From Pyrenopolyporus hunteri (lineage: Eukaryota; Ascomycota; Sordariomycetes; Xylariales; Hypoxylaceae): DNA of 64,000 nucleotides. Every line of letters begins with the position of its first letter. Position 1 is the first letter of the stretch. Both the position numbers and the translations under genes were made by a program. The stretch spans positions 186,001-250,000 of the forward strand of contig CADCXC010000019.1 of the NCBI GenBank assembly GCA_902806595.1, given 5' to 3'. The notes under the pieces were generated by a model that saw only the letters and a list, made by a program, of their open reading frames with translations, was not told the DNA's origin and searched no databases. Below, piece after piece: positions 26,401-40,378 of the stretch.

Positions 26401-27639
26401 AAATAAATAAAACCGCGATTTTAATCGTAATTTAATTATATAAAATAATAATAAATTATAATTATTATTATTATACGATAAAATTAAAAATTTAACGATA
26501 ATATATAAAATAATTAATTTCGAATATATTAAAATTTTTTTTAATAATTAATACGTATATATTTAAATTTATATAAAATTTTAAAATTATTCGATATATA
26601 TTAATATTAATATTATATTTTAATATTTATCGTAACGATAAGAATAATAAATATATTTTTATTAATTAATTTTATTATTTTATATAATAAAAAATTAAAT
26701 TATAAAATTATAAATTATATATATTTATTAATAAAATAAATGTTATAATATTATACGTTTATTTTATAAAATTAATTAATCGATAATAAATTTAAAAATA
26801 ATTTCGTCGTTTTATTTAATACGGGTAAAAATTTAAAAACTAAAAATAAATTATATTAATATTATTAAAAAAAAATTAAAATATAATTTTTTTTAATTAT
26901 AATTTTATATAAAAAAAATAAATAATAAAATCGTTTCGTATATTATTATCGATAATTTAATAAAATTAAATAAATGTATAATAATATAACGTCGTATTTA
27001 TATTTACATTAAATTTTACGATTTATAATATTTATAAATATTTAAAATTTAAATATTAAAATAAAAATTTAATTTAAATTTAAATTAATAATATTAATTT
27101 AATATATTAATTTATTAATTAAACGTAATTTATCTTTTAAAAATAATTTAAATAAACTTTATTATAACTTTATTTTATTTATATTTATTTTTATTAACTT
27201 TATAAATATTATACTTTTTATTTATATATATAATTACATTTTTTATAAATAATTATTACTTTTATAAACGTATATTAATTATTTTTATTATACGTAAAAC
27301 TCGTTTTTACCGTATCGTTATAATTTTAAAAATATTTAAATTTAAAATTTTTAATACGTCGTTATAATCGAAATTTAAAAAAAAAATAAATATATTATAT
27401 ATTTAATTTTAATTAATGGTTTTTTTATTAATTATCCTTTTAATATTGTTTAAAAATTTATTTTTAAAATCGACGATAATTTAATTAATTTAAATAAATT
27501 AAAATAATTCGAATTTATTATTTTTAATAATTATATAATTATTAAAAAATTTTATTAAAAAATTAACGTCGTTATCATTAAATTAAATTAATATTAAAAC
27601 TTTTAAAAAATTTAATATAAAAATAAAAAAAACGAAAAA

Positions 27640-27640
<1 letters not shown>
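20426..27640. repeat. RIP-degraded sequence of unknown origin (possible non-LTR element)
   Basis: About 7.2 kb of AT-saturated DNA with no LTR, TIR or Copia match found. Residual C outside CpG is on the plus strand through much of it, as in the inner Copia whose sense is plus. It ends at a long A-rich tract (27,640-27,950). This would fit a plus-sense LINE of Tad-like length with a poly(A) tail, but no RT or endonuclease motif could be recognised. Confidence 0.3.
25075..25330. repeat. Tandem repeat, ~65-75-bp unit, about four copies
   Basis: The units share AATTTATTTCGAAAAAAACC, then ATTTATACATTTTATAACTT and AGTAATAATTAAAATAATAA, diverged by RIP-type changes. Confidence 0.65.
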
Positions 27641-27950
<310 letters not shown>

Positions 27951-27989
27951 ACGAAATTTTTAAACGAATTTTTAAAAAGTCGAATTAAA

Positions 27990-28095
27990 CGTCGATTCGA
28001 GTTTCGAATATATTAAATCGAATTTCGAATACGTCGAATCGAATTTTAAATTTATCGAATCGAATTTTAAAATTATCGAATCGAATTTTAAATTT
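27990..28095. repeat. Short tandem repeat with ATCGAATCGAATTTTAAA core
   Basis: About four imperfect copies of a ~24-bp unit follow the A tract; CpG is retained in every unit. Confidence 0.6.
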
Positions 28096-28984
28096 ATTTA
28101 TACGATTTTTTAAATTAATAAAATAAAATTTAATATTATTTAATCGTATATTAATATTAATAATATTAATTTTAAATATATTAACGTAAATTTTAAAATA
28201 AAAAAATTATTTTATTTTAAATTTATTATAAAACGTTAAATATTTTTTACTTTTAATTAAAAGTTAAAACGTTTATTATTTTAAATAATTTATAAGTAAT
28301 TTTAATTATATATTTAATTATAATAATAAAATTAAATTAAAAAATTAATTATATAATAAAATTTATATTAATTAAAATAAAAATTAAAAATTAAAAATAA
28401 AATAAAAATAAATAATAAAAAAAAAACGATATTTAAATAATCGAAGGTAAAATATAATTAAAAAAGTAAAATATTTTAAAGGAAATTTTAAAAAATAAAT
28501 TTTAATATATTTTATTATAAATAATATAAATATTTCGTAATTATATTATTAAAAAATTAATATTCGATTAAATTTTTTTTCGATACGATTAATTAATAAT
28601 ATTTATTTTTACTTTAATTTTAAAGTAATAATTTATAATAAAAATTTAATTACGATTAAATACGATTATAAATTTTAAAAATATTAATTTTACGCGTAAT
28701 AAATAATACGAATTAATTTTTAATTTATAATAAATAACGTAAAAATATCATTTTATATAAAATTATATATAAAAATATAAAAATGGAAAATAAAAATACC
28801 GTATATATTAAACGTTTTATATAATAAAAAATTATAATAATATTTAAAAAAATTATTTATAAAATTTAAAATTTATTTTTCGATTTTTTATCGACGATTA
28901 TTATTACATCGATTTTTTATCTATAATTATTATTACATCGACTTTATATATAATTATTTTTAAATTAATTTAAATTATAAATTT

Positions 28985-29110
28985 AATACGAATCGAATTT
29001 TAAAAATTAAAATATCGTTACGTTAATAATATAAAAAAAAAAAATTAAAATGCGATTCGAAAAATCGAAACGAAATCGTATTTTAAATTTCGTTATTAAT
29101 TTTTTAATAA
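28985..29110 (-). repeat. R2 terminal repeat copy (inverted orientation)
   Basis: TTAATAATATAAAAAAAAAA then ATTAAAATGCGATT, and later TTTTTAATAAAATTAAACTA. An oppositely oriented partner lies at 32,690-32,850, so the two could be the ends of a ~3.9-kb TIR element. Confidence 0.4.
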
Positions 29111-29204
29111 AATTAAACTATTATATAATATTATAATAATTTTATACGTCGAATTTTATAAATTTTTTTCGATAACGATTTTAAATATTATTAAAAAAAA
29201 TTAA

Positions 29205-29815
29205 AATTTAATAAATAATACATCGTAAAATTAATAAATAATATATCGTAAAATTAATAAATAACGTATTATAAATTTAATAAATAATACATTATAAATT
29301 TAATAAATAATACATTATAAAATTAATAAATAATATATTATAAATTTAACGAATAATTTTTTATAAATTTAATAAATAACATTTTATAAATTAAAAAAAT
29401 AACGTATTATAAATTTAATAAATAACTTTTTATAAATTTAATAAATGTTATATTATAAATTTAATAAATAACATTTTATCGATTTAATAAATAATTTTTT
29501 ATAAGTTTAATAAATATCGTATTATATATAAGTTTTATAAATAATCTTTTATAAATTTAATAAATAACGTATTAAAATTTAATAAATAAAATATTATAAT
29601 TTAATAAACGAGTTTTTATAATTTTAATAAATAAAAATTATAATTTAATTAATAAAATATTATAAATTTAATAAATAACGTATTAAAATTTAATAAATAA
29701 AATATTATAATTTAATAAATAAATTTTTATAATTTTAATAAATAAATAAAAATTATAATTTAATTAATAAAATATTATAAATTTAATAAATAATATATCG
29801 TAAATTTAATACATT
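29205..29815. repeat. ~600-bp minisatellite, 22-23-bp unit
   Basis: About 26 imperfect copies of TTTAATAAATAATATATTATA-type units. Variation between units is mainly ATATATT/ACGTATT/ACATTTT, i.e. C/T substitutions plus small indels. Confidence 0.8.
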
Positions 29816-32689
29816 AATAAAAATTAAATAATTAAGTCGTTATTATATATAATTTATAATAAATACATGAAATTTTTAATTATTATTTTCGTAAAAATAA
29901 TTATTTTTATTTATTTTTAATAAATAAATATATAAATATTAAAAAATAAATTATTAAAACTTATTTTTAAATATCATTATATTACGTAATCGTTTAATGG
30001 TAATATTATAAAAATAATCGATAATATAATACGAAATAATTTCGTTATTTTATTTTAATATTTATAAAATTTTTAAAACTACGATTTAATATATTATTTT
30101 TTATTTTTAACCTTTAAATTTTTAACTTATAAACTTAAATAAAATAATATATTTATATTAAAAATATTACGAAATAATATTATAAATAATAATTATATAA
30201 AAGTTATTTATAATTAATATTTCTTTATTTTTTATATATATATTATATATATTTTATAATATAAAAAATTATAAAATGTAAATTTAATAAATAAATATAT
30301 AAATAAATAAATAAAAATAATAAAGTTTAATTTATTATTTTTTTAATTTATTTAATTTTTATAAAAAGAATTTAATCGATTTTATATATATTTAAATAAA
30401 AAAATTTTTATTTTTATTACGATATTACACGTTAATTTAACTTTATTAAATTAATAATAAAATATAAAAAAACGACTTCGCCGTTAATTATATTTTTATA
30501 AAATCGTAGGTTTTCGAGTTATATTATTTTTTTTTATTTATTTTTAAAAGGAGACATTTCGTTTAAAAATAATTAAATCGAATATTTTAAAATTATCGTT
30601 AAAATAAATTTTTTATCGAAGGAAAAAAATATTATATTTTTAATATAAATATATTTAATCGATTTTATAATATTACGTAATTAATTATTTAATCGTTTTA
30701 TTAATATATTATAATGCGTTATATCGATAATTTTTAAATTTAATAGTTTTATTAATATATATAAGTAATAATAATTTAAAACGTATATATCGAAAAATTA
30801 ATCGTATATATTATCGTTTATTTAATATTTAAAAATAATAATATATATAAAATTAAATTATTTCGAATTATTTTAAAATAATATAATAATATATTTTAAA
30901 TCGTTAATTATTTTTTTAAATCGATATAATACGTAATTTTATATAATAAAAAAATTATTTAACGAAATGTTTTAATGTATAATATTTTAAAAATGTATAT
31001 AATTTAACGTTTTTAATACGTTGTAAAATAAATATAAACGTATATATATTCGAATTTAGGGATTTATTATTAAAAATTATACGCGTTAACGGAAAAAAAA
31101 AATTTCGAAAATATATAAAATTATCGATATAATTATATAAATAATTTATAAATTTCGTTATTATTCGAAATTTTTCGATTATATTTTTAAAACTTTTATA
31201 AAATTAAAATGTATAAATCGTTATATTATAATAATTTTATTATATATTATTATTAACGATGTTTTAAAATTATTATTTTTAACGAAAATAATTTTTATAA
31301 TAATAATTTTATTAATGTTTATTTATATATTTATTTTAATAAAATTATACGTTTTTATTTTAAGTATTTTACGATAAAAAATATAATTATTAACATAATA
31401 TTAATTAATATAAAAAATAATATTTAATTTAAAATCTAAAAATATATTATTAAAATTAATTCGAAAAATTATATTATTTTAATATATAACGAAATAATTT
31501 TTATTTATTTTTTTTAAAATAAATTTTAATATTAATTTTAAATTTTCGAAACGTATTTAATTTATTATATAATAAAAAATAATATTTTCGTTCGTTTTTA
31601 AAATTATATCGATATTATTTATTTTATAAATTATATATATAAATAAATATTCGTTAAATATAATATTTAATATAAATTATTTAAAATTAAAGTAAAGTTT
31701 AATTAAAATTATACGTGTTAATATTTTTATAAATTCGATTTTTATTAAAATATTTACGTTTTTATATAAACGTTTCGACGTATTTCGTTTAATTATTTAT
31801 TTAATATTAAACTCGTTAAATTTTTAAACGATATTTAAATAAAAAAAAAATGTTTTTTCGAATTTATAACGTTTTTTATGTCGATTATTTCGATATAATT
31901 TACGAAAACGACGTAATAAAAACTACTTTTTTTTTAAAATTTATTAATTTATAAAATTTATAATTTTATTTATAAATTTACGGATTAATTAATTACCTTT
32001 AATTATCGTTAAAAATTTAATAAAAATAATTAAAATATTTATTTTTATTATCGATTTAATTTATAAACTATTATAATTATATAAAATGTTTCGTTTATTA
32101 ATTATTTTAAATTAAATAAATAAAAATATTTAATTAATATATTTTAAAAATAAATATATTTAATAAAAAAATTTTTTAAAAATATTAAATAAAAGAAAAT
32201 AATAATTATAAAATTTTATTTATAAATAATAAAAAATTTTATTTTTATTATTTATTAAATTATAATTTAATTATTTTAATATTTAAATTTATTAAATTTA
32301 AAATAAAAATATATTTAATAAAATTTTTTATATATTTTAATTAAATAAAATAATTAATTTTACCGTATATTTATAATAAAAAACATTATTATTAAAAAAC
32401 GATAAAATTATTTTTTATTTCGTTTTTAATTAATAATAATACGAGTAAATTTTTAAAATTATAAAAAAAAAAAATTTAAATTATAATTCGAAAATCGTAA
32501 TTTATATATATATAAAAAATAAAATAAAAAAATCGTTTAAAAGTTTATTATTTATTATTTAATAATGTTAAATAATTATATTTTTATATAAATAAAACGA
32601 AGTAATAAAATTATTTTACATTATATTTTAAATTATTTTATATTATAAAACGATTATATAATATTTTAATAATTTTTTTAATATATATT

Positions 32690-32850
32690 TTTTATTACGA
32701 TTTAATGTAATAATTTAACTTTATTAAAGAATTAATATTTAAACGTTAAACGATTTTATCGTCGATATATTTATATAAATTACGATTTTTTAATACGCGT
32801 TTTAATTTTTTTTTTTTTATAATATTAATAAAATTAAATTTTTATTTATT
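32690..32850 (+). repeat. R2 terminal repeat copy
   Basis: AACTTTATTAAAGAATTAAT inward, then ACGCGTTTTAATT, a T-run, ATAATATTAATAAAATTAAA. Inverted relative to 28,985-29,110. Confidence 0.4.
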
Positions 32851-33129
32851 ATATAATACGTAATATTACTTTTATATTAATTTACTTTTTAATATTATAT
32901 TTCGAATATTTTTATATAAATTATAAATTATTTTATATAATATAATAAATAATAAAATATTTTTTATATTTTATTAATAAATTAAATAAATATTTATTTT
33001 TTCGTATTATAAAATTTATATTATTAAAAATAAATGCCCGAGGTTTTTTCGAAATATTATTTCGATTTTTTTTTTAATAAAAAAAATTTAATTACGTAAA
33101 AATTTACGAATTATATTTTTTACGTTATA

Positions 33130-33190
33130 TTAATTATATATTATATTATATTATATTATATTATATTACGTTACGTTACGTTACGTTAAT
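33130..33190. repeat. Pentanucleotide array TTATA / TTACG
   Basis: About eleven perfect 5-bp units; the last four are TTACG rather than TTATA, differing only at the two CpG positions. Confidence 0.85.
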
Positions 33191-33364
33191 TAATTACGCG
33201 TACGTTTTATTTTTATTTAATTAATTAAACCGTTTAATTAAATCGTTACATATATTATAATTATTATATTTAAAATTATTTACATTTTAATAAACGATTT
33301 TATTAATTAAATTAATTTAATTATAAATATAAATTTAATTTTAATTTAACGTATAATTCGATTT

Positions 33365-33590
33365 AAAAAAATCGAATTAAATAAATCGAATTAAATAAAT
33401 CGAATTAAATAAATCGAATTAAATAAATCGAATTAAATAAATCGAATTAAATAAATCGAATTAAATAAATCGAATTAAATAAATCGAATTAAATAAATCG
33501 AATTAAATAAATCGAATTAAATAAATCGAATTAAATAAATCGAATTAAATAAATCGAATTAAATAAATCGAATTAAATAAATTAAATTAA
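33365..33590. repeat. 14-bp minisatellite, about 15-16 near-perfect copies
   Basis: Unit TCGAATTAAATAAA repeated head to tail with almost no variation; the final units change TCG to TTA. It is more homogeneous than anything around it. Confidence 0.9.
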
Positions 33591-33639
33591 ATAAATTTAA
33601 TTTTAATTTAATATATAATTTTATTTAAAAAATTCGAAT

Positions 33640-33750
33640 TATATAAATTTAATTATAAATATAAATTTAATTATAAATATAAATTTAATTATAAATATAA
33701 ATTTAATTATATAAATTTAATTATATAAATTTAATTATATAAATTTAATT
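33640..33750. repeat. AATTATAAATATAAATTT-type tandem repeat
   Basis: Three ~18-bp units (AATTATAAATATAAATTT) followed by about four 12-bp units (AATTATATAAATTT-like). Confidence 0.7.
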
Positions 33751-33839
33751 TTAATTCGACGTATTTTTCGTAATATTTTTCGAAAGATTTTTCGAATTAT
33801 ATATTTAAAATTAAATATAAAAAGATTATACGGGTGGTT

Positions 33840-34175
33840 ATTTACGACGGTTTTTTCGAAAAATTTTTAAAAAAATAATAAGGGTAATTTCTCGCGACGG
33901 TTTTTTCGAAAGTAGTATAGGTAGTTTTTCGCGACGATTTTATTAAAAGGTGGTATAGGGTGGTTTTTCGTAACAATTTTATCGAAAAATAATAAAGGTA
34001 ATTTTTCGCGACGGTTTTATCGAAAAATAATATAAAATAGTTATTCGCGATAACTTTTTTAAAAATAATAAAAGGTAGGTTTTTACGACGGTTTTATCGA
34101 AAAATAATAAAGGTAATTTTTCGCGACGACTTTTTAAAAAATAATACGAATGATTTTTCGTAAAAGTTAAAAAAT
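33840..34175. repeat. ~39-bp G-containing minisatellite, about eight copies
   Basis: The units share TTTTTCGCGACGGTTTTATCG followed by AAAAATAATAAAGGTAA. Several keep GGGTGG or AGGTGG. This is the most G-rich part of the block apart from the foldback island and is strongly asymmetric: G outside CpG on plus, almost no C outside CpG. Confidence 0.75.
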
Positions 34176-34186
34176 ATTACAAAAAC

Positions 34187-34290
34187 GATATTAAAAATTA
34201 TATTAAAAATTATATTAAAAATTATATTAAAAATTATATTAAAAATTATATTAAAAGTTATATTAAAAGTTATATTAATAATTATATTAA
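34187..34290. repeat. 12-bp tandem repeat TTAAAAATTATA, about eight copies
   Basis: Regular head-to-tail units, the last three with A/G or A/T changes. Confidence 0.85.
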
Positions 34291-35449
34291 AAAGTATATA
34301 ATTATAAAAATAATCGTAAAATTCGAAAAAAATCGAAAGTTATTATATTATTTTACGAAAATAACTTTTAATTTAAATAATTTATTTTTTTATTTAAATA
34401 AATAATAATATTATAATATAAAACGTTATTATTTAATTAATATTATAATAATAAATAATTTTTATTATATAAATTTTATAATATATATTTATACGAAAAT
34501 TTTAATCGTAATTTTCATATTTATTTTTTTATTAAATTTTTTTATATTTTTTAATCGATCGAAATATTAAAATTAAAATAATAATTAATATTTTATCGTA
34601 ATTATTTATATAATTTATTTATTAATTATAATTTTAAATTTATTTCTATTATAATATTCGAAATTAATCGATATTTTAATTTATAAATTTAAAAAAAATA
34701 TTTTATTAAATAAATAAAATTATTAAAAAAACTTTCGAAAATAATATTAATAATAAAAAAAAAATTAACTTAAAAAATATTTTCGAATTATTAAAAATAT
34801 AAAAAACATTTAATTTTTATTATTTTATTATTAAAACGATTTAATTAAATTATAAATAAAAATCGTATAAATTTAAATTTAATAAATTAAATATTCGTTT
34901 AAACGAAAAAAAACGTAAAAAGTTATTTTATATAATAAATAAATATTTCGTATTTAATTTAAAAAATTAATAATTAAACGAATTTAAATTTAATAATTAA
35001 AATTAAATAAATTTTTATAAATAATTATTCGTTTTTTTTCGTTTAAATTTAACATTAATTAAAAAATATTTTCGTCGTTTATTTTTAAATTTAACGATCG
35101 TATTAATCGTTTCGTTAATCGTTTTATTAAATATATATACGCGTATATATATTTTATTTTTTCGTTATTAATATCGCCGTTTATTTTAACGTCGATATTA
35201 CGTATAAATTTTTTTTTAACATTTAATATTTTATTAAATAACTCGTATTTTAACGAGTTAAATAATAAAATAAACGTATTAATCGAAAAGATAAAAAAAT
35301 AAAAATTTAAGTTTTTAAAAATTTGATTAAAACGGTAAATTTTATTATTTAAAGTTAATTATTAAATAATAATATATTAATAACGTTTATTTTACCTCGA
35401 TTATATAAAATAATTTTAAATAAAAATAAAAAGAAATAATAAAAAATAT

Positions 35450-35570
35450 TTACGAATAAAAATAAACCGTTAAATATAAATATATAATTAATAATTTAAT
35501 AAAATAATTTATTAATTATACGTTTATATTTATTTCAACGGTTTATTTTTATTTATAAATTAATATATTT
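35450..35570. repeat. Hairpin with ~45-bp arms
   Basis: AATAAAAATAAACCGTTAAA at 35,455 pairs with AACGGTTTATTTTTATTTAT ending near 35,565; the stem continues as TATAAATATATAATTAATAA on the other side. Loop ~20 nt. Confidence 0.55.
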
Positions 35571-36274
35571 TCGATTATAATTATTTTTTTTATTAAATTT
35601 AAAAAAGGTTTTATTTATAATATTATATAAAAATTATACGTTATTTTTTTTATCGTTTTTATTATTTTTTTTATTATATAAAAGTATAAAATTTATTAAT
35701 TAACGGTTTAATAATTTAAATTAACCGTATATTATAATATTATTTATTAATATTAAACTTAATAATTTTATTATATATTTTTAATTTATAATTTTTCGAA
35801 ATAAAACGATAATTTTTCGTAATATAATTTAAAAAAAATTATTATAAAAAATTAATATCGATATATTATTAGATTTTTTATTAAAATACTTATATATATT
35901 AAATATTAAAAGTTAAACATTAATAATTTAATTATTTATTAAAAAGGAAAAAAAACGATATAATTATATAAATTTAATAACGTTTAAAATTTTTTATATA
36001 TTATATTTACTTTTAAAAAATTATTCGAAATTAATCGAAAAATTAAACGTCGATTTTATTTCGAATATAACGTCGATACGAAAGATTTTAAACGTTTAAT
36101 ATTTATTTTTATATATATTATAATTATTAATTATTTTTTTAAAATAAAATAAAATATATTATTAATAAAATTAAACGATTTAATTATTGATTTTATTTTC
36201 GATGTCGAAATATTTTAAACGAATAATATCGATTTATAAAATGAAAAATCGTTAATATAATTCGTAATATTAAA

Positions 36275-36430
36275 AATTAAAAATTAAATTTTATTAATAT
36301 TATAAAAAAAAAAAATTAAATCGCGATTTTATATATAAATTTCGACGGTATATTTAATCAAAACTTTAATGTCGAATATTTAATAAAATTAAGTTAATTA
36401 TATTAAATCGTAATAATCGTAATATTACGT
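36275..36430 (-). repeat. R2 terminal repeat copy; possible left end of a 3.4-kb TIR element
   Basis: ATTTTATTAATATTATAAAA, A-run, AAATTAAATCGCGATTTTATA, then AATAAAATTAAGTTAATTATA. The matching inverted end is at 39,530-39,690. Confidence 0.5.
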
Positions 36431-38129
36431 TAATAAAAATTACGTTTATTTTTATTTTTATCGATGTCGTTTTAATTATTCGTTTATTATAAAATAATAA
36501 TTTTTCGATATATTTTAATTAAACGTAAATAAAAAAAATATATTTAAAACGTCGTTATTTAATAATATATTAATAATTTTTTCGTTCGATATCGAAAAAT
36601 ACCGTTCGAAAATTTCGATTTTTTATTAACGTTATCGAAAAAAATAAACGAAATAAAATAATTTTAATATTAATATAAATCGAAATAATATTATTAATTA
36701 ATAAAAAATAAATAATTTTAAAACGAATATTTTAATATATATTTAATACGATTAATTAAATATATTTTTAAAATAAATTATTCGAATATTATTATTTTAA
36801 TTTAAAAATTTAAAAAATAATATATTTTATTAAAATCGTTTATTAATTTAAAAAAAAACGAGTTAATTATATTGTTTTTTTTATTTAATTTTTCGTTATT
36901 TATTATTATATTATTAATAATTAAATTTACGAATATATTATTTATTATTTTCTCGTTATTTTTTATATTTTCCACGGTAAATAATACGAAAATAATATTT
37001 TTTAAAAAAAATAAATATTTAAATTATTTAAAAACGAAAATAAGTTAAATTTTATTAATAAATAAATTTAAATAATATATTTTTACGAATAAAATTAACC
37101 GATAAAAAACATTAATTATAAATTAAATTTAATAAATATAATAAATTTTTTAATTTAATTATTATATAAAAAAAATTATTTAAATTTAAAAAAAAATTAA
37201 TAATAATAAACGATATAAAAACGTAATAATATTAATGTTTATATTATTAAAATTATAATGGGATAATTATTAATAAATTATTTTATATTAAAACGAAATA
37301 AACGTTTCGTTTTTTTTTTATTATTTTTTTCCATTTTTTTTAAAAGTTTATATATACGTTTAAATTATTATATATTATTAAACGTATATATTTTTTTATC
37401 GAATATTATTTATATTATATAATATTTAAACGGGTAATTAATTAAAAATATAATTAAATTATTATAAAATTATTATATAAAATAATATTATTAATATTAT
37501 TTAAAATTTATAAATCGATTAAAATAATATTTTTTAAAAATAATATTATTTTTATTTATATTATTATTTATATAATTTAAACGAAGTTATTATTTCGTAA
37601 ATATTATAACGTAATTTATAATACGTTTAAAAATTTTATTAATTTTTTTTATATTAAATTTATAATATTTTTAATCGTAATTTTTTTATTTTCGATTATT
37701 TTTATTTTTATTTTCCCGTATTTATTTAACGTTACGTTAAATATTAAAGTAAATAAATAATTAATAATTTAAAATTTTTCGTTAAAATATATAATTAAAT
37801 TAAATACGATTAATAAATATTTAAATATTTATTTTAAATAAATTAATATATAAATATAAATATTTATAAAATAAATTAATAAATAATTAAATATTTATTA
37901 AATAATTAAAAAATAATATTAAAATTTATTAATTATAATTATTATTTAAATTAATAAAATTTTTAATTTTATTTTTTTTAATTTAAAAATAAATTATATT
38001 CGATAATTTTTTTTTAAAATGTTTTAAAAATAATAATTTAATTAATATTAATAAAAATTTATTCGAAATTTATTTATTAATATATTTTAAAATATAAATA
38101 AATGTATTTTTTATAATATTTTATATTTT

Positions 38130-38215
38130 TTATATAAATTCGCGTTTTTTATAAAAATTCGTATTTTTTATAATAATTTACGTTTTTTATAATAATTTTT
38201 TTATATTTTATTTTT
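38130..38215. repeat. ~25-bp tandem repeat, three to four copies
   Basis: Units of ATTCGCGTTTTTTATAAAAA / ATTTACGTTTTTTATAATAA type. Confidence 0.5.
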
Positions 38216-39529
38216 TTTAAAATATTTACGTATTAATTTTATTTTATAATTTTAAATATTTAATTTTTATATTTCGAAATTTCGATTAAATATATTATAT
38301 ATTTTTTAATATTATTACGTTAAATTAAATTAATAAAATTCGAAAATTTTATTATATTTATTTTTAAAATATTTTCGAGTAAATTAAATAAATAATAAAT
38401 AAATTTATTACGAAATATTCGTTTTTAACGATAATATATTAATATTATTATTTTTAAATAAAATAATTAAATCGAAAACGGTTAATTTTATTAATATTAA
38501 ATAAAATTTTTTAATTAAAATTTAAAAAAAAATTTTCTTTTAAAATTTATATAATTAATTATTTATTATATCGATAATAATAATAAACGATTAAAAATAA
38601 CCGATAATATTATTTCGATTAATTATATTATTTAAATTTTAACGAAAATTAAAAAAACTTTCGTAAATAAATTAATAATAAAAATAATTTAAAATTAATA
38701 AATAAAATTAAATTCGTATTTTTTTATTTTTTTAATTAATTAATAATATTTATTATTAATTTAAATTAAAATAAATTATTACTTTTAATAATTATAATTA
38801 AATTAAAACCGTTAATATCGAAAATTAAAATTAATATAATTTTAATTATTAATTAATAATTTCGAAAATAAATTAATTTATATATATTTTTATTATTAAA
38901 TATAATTTTTAATTATTTATAACCGTTTACGTAATAATTATTAACATCGTTTTATTTTTAAAATATATTTACATAAATTATAAAATAAATTAAAATTTTT
39001 TTTAATATTATATTATTTTATTTAATTAGTTTTATAATGTTTACATCGAATATTATAATAATAATAATAATAATAAATGTTTTTATCGACGTAATATATA
39101 TTATTTTATTAATATATATTAAATAATTAATTTAATTATTATAAACGTAAAAAAATACGTATAAATAAATAACGTATTTAAAATTATTTTTAAATTATTT
39201 TTAATATTTATTTAAATTAAAAAATCGATATCGATTTTAATTTTCGTTTTTAAAATAATTAAAAATATTAAAATTTAATTATTCGATATAATTAATTAAA
39301 TTTAAAAATTTAAACGTAAAAAATTAATTATTAATATTTAATATTATATATAAATATTATTATATATATAATATATTTAAATAATTATTTATTTTATTAT
39401 ACTTTTATTTATATTTATTTATTATTTATTTATTTCGTAATATTAAAATTTTTATTATATATTATAAAATTTTAAAAATTAAAATAATTCGATTAAAAAT
39501 ATAATAAAACGTATAAATTTTTAAATTAT

Positions 39530-39800
39530 TACGATTTAATATAATTAAATTAATTTTATTAAATAATAAATATCGAAATTTTAATTAATTATATCGTTAA
39601 AATTTATATATAAAATCGTAATTTAATTTTTTTTTTTTATAATATTAATAAAATTTAATTTTTAATTTTTAATATTATACGTTATATTAAAATTAAACCG
39701 TAATTTTATATATAAATTTTAATTACGTAATTAATCGAAACTTCGATATTAATTATTTAATAAAATTAAATTAATTATATTAAATTATAATAAAAAAAAT
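39530..39800. repeat. Two R2 terminal repeats end to end
   Basis: 39,530-39,690 is a forward R2 end (TTTATATATAAAATCGTAAT, T-run, ATAATATTAATAAAATTTAA). 39,700-39,790 is an inverted one (CCGTAATTTTATATATAAAT then TTTAATAAAATTAAATTAAT). They touch at their outer ends, as when two elements sit side by side. Confidence 0.5.
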
Positions 39801-39889
39801 TATAAAATTTATATATATTAAAATAAAATAACGAAATTATTTTATATTATATTATCGATAATTTATTATTTTTTAAAAATCGTATATAA

Positions 39890-40130
39890 TAATATAATTT
39901 TATATTAAAATATTCGTTATAATAATAATAATAATAATAATAAATATATTTTTATTAAATATTTCGTTATTTTATACGATAAAAATTTAAAATATAAACT
40001 TTTAAAAAAAATATAAATATCGATTAATATAAAATTAATTTATTTATAATTTTTAAATATATATAATTTAATTAATTTTTTTTATTTTTTTATTTTTTAT
40101 TATATAATCGTATAATTTTATTTCGATTAT
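39890..40130 (+). repeat. R1 dispersed repeat, copy 4
   Basis: AATAATAATAATAATAAATA, TTTTTATTAAATATTTCG, ATCGATTAATATAAAATTAA and ATTATATAATCGTATAATTT in the order seen at 4,510-4,850. Confidence 0.5.
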
Positions 40131-40296
40131 TTATTAACGATTTTTTATTTATTTAATATTATATATTTATAATAATTTTTTTATTATAATTTATTTAATT
40201 TATAAAAATAAATTTATTATTATTTTTAATTATATTATAAATTTATTATTTAATTAAATAATTATATAATTTAATAATATATACTTTATAACTTTT

Positions 40297-40378
40297 TATA
40301 ATTTTTACGTAATTATAGTTAAAAAATAAATTTAACATTTAAAAAATTTTCGATTTAACGGTTTAACGAAAAATCTTT
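40297..40378 (-). repeat. Right boundary repeat (inverted copy of 3,742-3,830)
   Basis: The reverse complement reads TTTTTCGTTAAACCGTTAAA, then TTTTTTAACTATAATTACGT, matching the left boundary with RIP-type changes (GCTAGGCTTAC there, GTTAAATTTAT here). Non-RIPed sequence begins within ~20 bp on the outer side. Confidence 0.6.

Noticed and set aside
33130..34290. CRISPR-like array
   Set aside because: Head-to-tail tandem repeats without unique spacers, in a eukaryotic genome.
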